Shown: positions 31,001 to 34,870 of the stretch, piece after piece
How positions within the stretch are numbered: position 1 is the first letter of the stretch
Layout: every line of letters begins with the position of its first letter
Origin: an uncultured Bacteroidales bacterium
Lineage (GTDB): Bacteria > Bacteroidota > Bacteroidia > Bacteroidales > Paludibacteraceae
Direction of reading: 5' to 3'
DNA length: 34,870 nt
NCBI GenBank assembly: GCA_900319005.1
Contig: ONMV01000020.1
Coordinates: forward strand, 1-34,870
Notes under the pieces: model-generated
What the model saw: only the letters and a program-made list of their open reading frames with translations
Told to the model about the DNA's origin: nothing
The model's database searches: none
Program-made: the position numbers and the translations under genes

Positions 31001-33489
31001 TTGCCATCATTGAGTGTAAAGTTTTCACCGGATACACCAAGAGTAAACTCGGTCGGCATATTCTCACTATCCAAAATCAAATAGTTACCATCGGTCGTTC
31101 TCTCTACATTAACTACATTTCGATAAGTTGCTGCTGCACTTCCTGCTGCTTTGTCTTCCTCGGCTGCTACGATGATGACTTTCAAACCGTCTTGCAGTTG
31201 TGCTGCATCCGTTACAAGTGCATAATCATAAGATACGGGAGCAGCTTCCGGCGTTACGGTAACCGTACACTCTGCATAGAATGCTGTACCTTGTACCGTT
31301 GCACGGATAACTGCTTCGCCTTCTGCGATACCGGTTACTACACCATTTTCAACACTTGCATAAGCGTCACCGCTTTCAACACTCCAAACGATAGTACCGG
31401 TTGCATTAGACGGCAAAATAGTTGCGGTCAAGTTAACCGTCGATCCTGCTTCTACCTCTGCAGTTGCGTCAAGTTCAATACCCGTTGCCGGTTTTTGGAT
31501 GTCAACAAGGTAGTTGCCTTGCTTGAATTCATATGTAGTATTGTAAACGGTCAACTGACCATAACCGATAACAATGTTACCAGCTTGCACATCAGTAAGT
31601 GCCTCAAACGGGGTGGTTGCATTACCATCGTTGATACCTGCACATTTGTAGAGCTCAAACTGATTCTCTGCATTAGCATCTTTGATGAAAATGTTCATCG
31701 CACCATTATTGAAACTCTTCACGTCATAAACGACACCTTGAACATATACATAATCGTCAAGATCGTAAGTTACACCATCAGCGGCATATGCGATAGCTTG
31801 AGCAACGGTATAAGGATTTGCCTGATCATTGCCGATATGAGTCTTCGGAACTTCCGGAGCCACGTACGATACCAAATGGCAGTTAGCATCAAATTCGTAG
31901 GTCGAATTAAATTTCTTCAATGTACCGGTTATTACTACAGTTGCGCCGGTCTTTACATCAGTCAAAGCTTCGAATGGAGCACTATTCAAACCATAGCACT
32001 TGTAAGCCTCTATCTGCTGACCGGTTGTTGCACCATCGGCAGAGAAGTAGAAGGAAATATATCCCTCTGTAGGAAGAGATGTGGTATAGATTGAACTTAC
32101 AATACCTGAAGCATATGCATTCGCCATAGTGCCCATTACATCAATAGCAGTCTTTACGTCTGCTGCAACATACGGATCAGCCTCTATACCTGCATGAGCG
32201 GTTACGCCAATCGTATAAGAAGCCGAACCTGCTTTGTAGTCATCATTACCAGCGAACGAAGCAGTAATAACAGCTACACCGGCAGCCTTGATTGTCAAAG
32301 CACCGGTCGTCTCATTTACTGCTACCACATTTGCATCGCTACTTGTATAAGTAACAGTCAGATTGTTCGGATTTGTCAAGGTCGGAGCGGTAAATGCATC
32401 ACCTAACTTAGCCAATTTCTTGAGGTCAGCCTCAGCATATGCCAAACCGGCAGTCTGTTTCTGAGGAGTTCCATCTGATTTTTTAAAGAATGAGAAGGTT
32501 TGGTCTTTGATGTTGTTATTAATCGAAGTATAACAACGCCAATCTGTGCTATTATAAACACCCACATAACGACTTGTTGCTGTGTTATAGAGGTATCCTT
32601 CAGTAGAGATTGTGAATACATTACCCGTATTCGTTCCTATGCGTACCCCATTATTAGAACTTGTACAATAGAGATAATTGCTTGTCTCGGGTACAGCAAA
32701 CTGATATGAGTTTTCTGTAACAGTTACCTCCCATTGGATTGCTGCCACAGGTGTCGCAGATAGTTTATTCTCGCTCACAATAACGGAAACTGCTGACGGA
32801 CCTCCTTGCGAAGCAGCTTCTTGAGACAATGCCAATTCATCATCTTTTACAATAACAACTACATCACCAGTTTCGAGATCGGCTACATCTACTTTTTCCC
32901 AATCGCTGGTTGTTGAAGTAGGTTCATCGCCCGGTTCATCGCCCGGAGTAGGTTCATCACCTCCGCCCGGCTCGTCACCGCTTTCTTCTGATTCATAGGT
33001 TACCTGAATCGTTTTAACATAAATTGCTTTTGAAGTTGTTTGTGCCCACGAGATAGTAATTTTTCCACTAGCATTTCCTTCAAACGTATAATCCGTTGCT
33101 GTTGTAGATAAGTTTGCTGTTTCTGAAGAATTACATTGAAAAGCTGTCGAGCCAACAGTAACGCTAACTGTTCCAGAAAAACCACTTGCTCCAGAAGTAT
33201 TTACAACAACCTTCTTAATCGTTCCTGCTAGTCCAGTAGTCTCAAAAGTTAAGGATTTGGTAGGTTTACTTCCAGAGCCGATTTGTGCACCTTTAGTGGC
33301 GTTAACATTTTGCCCTAAACCAGCTGTGTTGTCTGATGTAATAGTCCAAGTCACATCACTCATGACCTGATCTCCATTCGCATCAACTTTAGCAACGGTT
33401 CCTGTATAGACAGTTTCCGTCGCCCACACATTTCCCACGCTGAATGCTATCAGCATCAACATGGAGAGAAATAGTTTTAGTTTTCTCAT
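28072..33489 (-). CDS. Giant secreted multi-domain surface protein (1805 aa) with Ig-like and OB-like repeats
   Basis: Signal peptide MRKLKLFLSMLMLIAFSVGNVWA. After it come a beta-sandwich (about 25-165, ending ISWAQTTSKAIYVKTIQVTY), a Gly/Asp/Glu/Pro linker (166-195), and Ig-like repeats of the type TAPTLTNPNNLTVTYTSSD...YTIGV. Next are two OB-like domains (about 440-545 and 550-670: EALTDVKTGATVVITGTL, EALTDVQAGNIVIGYGQL), a BIG2 domain, and two near-identical 235-residue modules (about 755-1220) starting YDYALVTDAAQLQDGLKVII. Further Ig-like modules follow. The end, GIDELNGSEAPAKVLINGQL with FILRGEKMYDVKGQLVK, is the Bacteroidales sorting tail, probably for type IX-like secretion. Likely surface or secreted; ligand unknown. 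It has an AT-rich leader copied exactly upstream of the KilA-N gene. Confidence 0.85.
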   Translation of the reverse strand: MRKLKLFLSMLMLIAFSVGNVWATETVYTGTVAKVDANGDQVMSDVTWTITSDNTAGLGQNVNATKGAQIGSGSKPTKSLTFETTGLAGTIKKVVVNTSGASGFSGTVSVTVGSTAFQCNSSETANLSTTATDYTFEGNASGKITISWAQTTSKAIYVKTIQVTYESEESGDEPGGGDEPTPGDEPGDEPTSTTSDWEKVDVADLETGDVVVIVKDDELALSQEAASQGGPSAVSVIVSENKLSATPVAAIQWEVTVTENSYQFAVPETSNYLYCTSSNNGVRIGTNTGNVFTISTEGYLYNTATSRYVGVYNSTDWRCYTSINNNIKDQTFSFFKKSDGTPQKQTAGLAYAEADLKKLAKLGDAFTAPTLTNPNNLTVTYTSSDANVVAVNETTGALTIKAAGVAVITASFAGNDDYKAGSASYTIGVTAHAGIEADPYVAADVKTAIDVMGTMANAYASGIVSSIYTTSLPTEGYISFYFSADGATTGQQIEAYKCYGLNSAPFEALTDVKTGATVVITGTLKKFNSTYEFDANCHLVSYVAPEVPKTHIGNDQANPYTVAQAIAYAADGVTYDLDDYVYVQGVVYDVKSFNNGAMNIFIKDANAENQFELYKCAGINDGNATTPFEALTDVQAGNIVIGYGQLTVYNTTYEFKQGNYLVDIQKPATGIELDATAEVEAGSTVNLTATILPSNATGTIVWSVESGDAYASVENGVVTGIAEGEAVIRATVQGTAFYAECTVTVTPEAAPVSYDYALVTDAAQLQDGLKVIIVAAEEDKAAGSAAATYRNVVNVERTTDGNYLILDSENMPTEFTLGVSGENFTLNDGNGYMYESAAKSVKVQDEAFEWTISIGDGNIATIQATNELRYNSTSPRFTTYASGQQALQLYVKNDGKQAAGLAWSANAVELTVGDEFTAPTLTNPNNLVVTITSDNEEVATVSEGIVSLVADATGIAKITASYAGDETYRAASVSYTITVNAAEPTPASYDYALVTDAAQLQDGLKVIIVAAEEDKAAGSAAATYRNVVDVERTTDGNYLILDSENMPTEFTLGVSGENFTLNDGNGYMYESAAKSVKVREEAFEWTISISDGNIATIGAPNGDLKYNSGSPRFTTYASGQQALQLYVKNDGKQAAGLAWSANAVELTVGDEFTAPTLTNPNNLVVTITSDNEEVATVSEGIVSLVADATGSAKITASYAGDETYRAASVSYTITVNPAPVPAETKNIVILAEYNSKFYAMTNSLSNGALAAVEVEKDNDKIVVFAEADKDAIQWTATTDGNNTTLKDANDKYIKGSSGASLSLDEAAYNWNWDSEKSCYISSEYTNRGLFFNNSGVFKGYATSNLANDAYAATEVIEIAAENIILSTKVDPQLAFNPEEVTLTVGDEFVAPVLGYVEGFNALADVTLESSNTSLAVVNEGVVSLVEDAIGTATITATFAGNSNYLAGSASYTITVNEAGDDLSGSWVLATAVPAVGQKVIIAATYQNETKAMGIQNSNNRAAVASTLEDDVLTPGAGTKVFTLVDAGDGKFAIQASNGNYLSAAGTGTSNFLKEAENFDEDNAKWTITIENGEANIVASSNNRNVLRYNSGNTIFSCYQSGAQRAINIYVQDTYTRALEPNHYYTVCLPKKMMEVRGASFWTLSSRNEAGSMAYLEEVDPTIAEAGTPFIIQATDTKLEVVYTGTATTTAGTNGALRGTLNGIDAEAFAALPGNPYLLINNAIRPRTTGNFLAANRAYIEYSALEVNTPQPAPGRRVRAVPMQQNTATGIDELNGSEAPAKVLINGQLFILRGEKMYDVKGQLVK
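29838..31230 (-). repeat. Two tandem ~705-bp modules inside the surface protein
   Basis: The stretch aagtgcataa at 30511 recurs at 31216 (offset 705), and tataagaaaccgaagcagct at 29856 recurs at 30564 (offset 708). The difference is one codon near NIATI. The copies are almost identical at DNA level, which implies a recent duplication or gene conversion. The frame is kept. Confidence 0.9.
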
Positions 33490-33543
33490 AATGTTAAAAT
33501 TTTAAAGTTAAACAAAAAGTTAATTATATTCGTTTGATTTGTT
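33463..33543 (-). repeat. Leader/signal-peptide repeat, copy A (functional leader of the surface gene)
   Basis: 33463-33538 is identical over 76 bp to 34494-34569; after one mismatch a further four bases match. It covers the first ~9 codons of the 1805-aa protein and its 5' leader, and ends 1 bp before the stop codon of the KilA-N gene (33545). Confidence 0.95.
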
Positions 33544-33544
33544 G

Positions 33545-34417
33545 CTAAAGTTTTGATAGTTTTGGAGGGTACTTCGTTTCAAGACGTTTGAATTGTTGCT
33601 CAACATTCGTTTTATCAAGAGAAGCCAATTCGTCTACCGCCATTTGTTTTAAGAACAAATATCTTTCTCCTTTCTCCATTCCTCTCTTAATCAATTCTGC
33701 ATTAACGACTTCCATATTGGATAATACAATCAACTGGTTGATAGAAGCCGTATCTCTTAGGTTAAGTCCCTTAGCAGCTAAAGAAGGATTATGTTCCTCC
33801 CAATCTTTTGCCCTACATCCAAACAATGCCATGTTTAGCATATCCGCTTCGGACGCATATACTAAATATTCTTTCGCTTTTTCCACAGACAATGCAGGAA
33901 TAATATTATCTTTGATTGCATCTGTGTGTAACTGATAATTAGTTTTGGAAAGTATCCGTTTAATATCCCATTGCAGTAGTAACGGATTCGCTTCACTTTC
34001 TTTAAGACGCTGAAACTCTTTAACCACCAATAAATTAAACTCAGGAGAAAGCCACATTCCAAAATGATATGCAATATCTTTATGCGCGTATGTTCCTCCG
34101 TAGCGCCCGGCCTTTGCGAACAACCCTATGGCATTTGTCTTCTCAATAAATTTGTTTACAGACATATAGAAGCGATTACTGCCGGCCTCCATTCTAATTC
34201 CCCCGAATTCAGGGGTTTTAAAATCAGGATTATAGAGCTGCTCCCATACACCAAGGAAATCAATAGTGCTTTTGTTATTAAGCCATTTCTCTATTAATCT
34301 GCTCCCCTCCTCAAAACCTTTTGTCATATCCGTTAAACAGATATAATCATTCTGGTTCATGTCTAATAGCACATTGATAGCAGTTCCTTTTACGACTATG
34401 GATTTTGTCTGTTTCAT
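33545..34417 (-). CDS. KilA-N domain protein
   Basis: This 290-residue protein has an N-terminal KilA-N DNA-binding domain (about 10-110): DYICLTDMTKGFEEGSRLIEKWL, GVWEQLYNPDFKTPEF, IRMEAGSNRFYMSVNKFIEKTNAIGLFAKAGRYGGTYAHKDIAYHFGMWLSPEFNLLVVKEFQRLK. A C-terminal helical part follows (NLRDTASINQLIVLSNMEVVNAELIKRGM). KilA-N proteins come from phages and large DNA viruses and are common as single genes in Bacteroidota genomes. This gene is AT-richer than its neighbours, a sign of transfer. Its upstream region holds leader copy B, which faces into it, and its downstream edge touches leader copy A. Role unknown; a regulator is possible. Confidence 0.87.
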   Translation of the reverse strand: MKQTKSIVVKGTAINVLLDMNQNDYICLTDMTKGFEEGSRLIEKWLNNKSTIDFLGVWEQLYNPDFKTPEFGGIRMEAGSNRFYMSVNKFIEKTNAIGLFAKAGRYGGTYAHKDIAYHFGMWLSPEFNLLVVKEFQRLKESEANPLLLQWDIKRILSKTNYQLHTDAIKDNIIPALSVEKAKEYLVYASEADMLNMALFGCRAKDWEEHNPSLAAKGLNLRDTASINQLIVLSNMEVVNAELIKRGMEKGERYLFLKQMAVDELASLDKTNVEQQFKRLETKYPPKLSKL

Positions 34418-34478
34418 TAATACTTCATCTCATTTATGAGCATAAACCATTCCTCTCTCATTTCCCCGCGCCGACTAT

Positions 34479-34520
34479 CTAAACCATCAGCAGGGAGAGA
34501 AATAGTTTTAGTTTTCTCAT
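34479..34520 (-). pseudogene. 13-codon remnant of a signal peptide start
   Basis: From the ATG at 34520 the minus strand reads MRKLKLFLSLLMV and then TAG. The first nine residues equal the start of the 1805-aa protein (MRKLKLFLS), and the leader before it is identical. It is a broken copy of a surface-protein gene start, or at most a leader peptide ahead of the KilA-N gene. Confidence 0.75.
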
Positions 34521-34574
34521 AATGTTAAAATTTTAAAGTTAAACAAAAAGTTAATTATATTCGTTTGATATGTT
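34494..34574 (-). repeat. Leader/signal-peptide repeat, copy B
   Basis: Exact 76-bp copy of 33463-33538 (see copy A), 1031 bp away in the same orientation. It begins within the stop codon of the ORF6N-type gene (34573-34575). Confidence 0.95.
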
Positions 34575-34870
34575 ATAATCTGGCTTTGATCGTTTTAATC
34601 TGCGAGGAATCCATTTGCGTAAAGGCGAAAAGGCGTTTGCCTGCATCTTTGAGCGATGCGCCAATTAAATAAATCGTTTCTTCGTCAATAATTAAAAATC
34701 TGTCGTGGCAAATGGATGTCGTATGGAGCGCCAAACCTTTATACTGCGCGTTGAAATTCTTCTCTGCCAACTGTAATGCACTCGAAATGTCCTTCGTGTA
34801 AATATCTACTTGTACTCCTTCCTGTTTCGGACTCATCATCGTCAAAACCGATTCATCCACGTAATTATCA
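34573..34870 (-). CDS. C-terminal end of an ORF6N-type protein (partial)
   Basis: The frame is open to the window edge. The visible 95 or more residues contain QVDIYTKDISSALQLAEKNFNAQY and HDRFLIIDEETIYLIGASLKDAGKRLFAF. The latter is the typical end of Bacteroidales ORF6N-domain proteins and resembles a phospholipase-D-like half motif. The DNA-binding ORF6N domain would lie outside the window. It sits directly upstream of leader copy B and on the same strand as the KilA-N gene, so two phage-type DNA-binding genes are adjacent. Confidence 0.72.
   Translation of the reverse strand, partial: DNYVDESVLTMMSPKQEGVQVDIYTKDISSALQLAEKNFNAQYKGLALHTTSICHDRFLIIDEETIYLIGASLKDAGKRLFAFTQMDSSQIKTIKARL

Noticed and set aside
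27403-31230. A diversity-generating retroelement (Avd-like four-helix protein beside a repeat-rich surface protein)
   Set aside because: No reverse transcriptase and no template/variable repeat pair with adenine-specific changes was found. The differences between the two modules are not limited to A positions, and the four-helix family has many stand-alone members.
30826-32094. A 422-codon open frame on the plus strand
   Set aside because: It runs antisense through the 1805-aa surface gene; its cysteine- and isoleucine-rich sequence without domain is the shadow of repeat-coded Ig-like modules.
33463-34574. Insertion sequence bounded by the 76-bp repeats
   Set aside because: The repeats are direct copies of a gene start, not inverted ends, and the enclosed gene is a KilA-N protein without transposase features.

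Overview
The window looks like a chromosome segment of a Bacteroidales bacterium (phylum Bacteroidota). Three things point there. Eight intergenic regions carry the Bacteroidota-type promoter (TTG/TTTG, 20 bp, TAnnTTTG). Most starts lack a strong Shine-Dalgarno. Several families are typical of the group: DUF5686/CarboxypepD_reg, DUF6242, DUF3127, DUF486 next to MenA, the four-helix-bundle suffix protein, and large repeat-rich surface proteins ending in a KV-NGQ sorting tail. I cannot name a genus.

Layout. 1-5636 (minus) is one very large secreted, repeat-rich surface protein whose frame is broken twice (near 4738 and 1243); its C-terminus lies outside the window. 5637-6022 is non-coding and dominated by a ~210-bp imperfect inverted repeat. 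6023-6538 (minus) is a DUF2442/DUF4160 gene pair. 6709-7248 (minus) is a tRNA cluster (Leu-GAG, Leu-CAG, Gly-GCC) with promoter and terminator. 7281-9325 (minus) holds menA, a DUF486 membrane protein and a TtcA-like tRNA thiolase. 9442-10506 (plus) is a secreted beta-propeller-like protein, convergent with a GH53 endo-galactanase lipoprotein (10471-11535, minus).

11678-16258 (plus) holds two paralogous ABC-2 polysaccharide-export permeases, ddl, a polyprenyl diphosphate synthase and an unknown protein. 16230-16835 (minus) is 5-formyl-THF cyclo-ligase. 16943-18253 is a DUF6242 lipoprotein. 18281-21427 (plus) is a compact run: pgk, DUF3127 protein, metallophosphoesterase, short RecO. 21552-27122 (plus) is a second compact run from one promoter to one terminator: rpmH, rbfA, FtsX/LolC-like permease, lipoprotein, xerD, DUF5686 outer-membrane protein. 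27193-34870 (minus) holds a 41-aa peptide gene, a four-helix-bundle protein, a 1805-aa surface protein with an internal 0.7-kb tandem duplication, a KilA-N protein and the C-terminus of an ORF6N-type protein.

The core is ordinary housekeeping (cell-wall and quinone lipids, translation, folate, glycolysis, chromosome dimer resolution). What is unusual is structural. (1) At least 13 short degenerate tandem arrays with a period of 7, 8 or 11 bp lie between 7.8 and 28.1 kb, in intergenic gaps, over start or stop codons, and in frame inside conserved genes. (2) An exact 76-bp duplication of the big surface gene's leader and signal-peptide start sits on both sides of the KilA-N gene, each copy next to the stop codon of a KilA-N/ORF6N-type gene. 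(3) The promoters share an extended -33 element. I found no complete new multi-gene defence or biosynthetic system.
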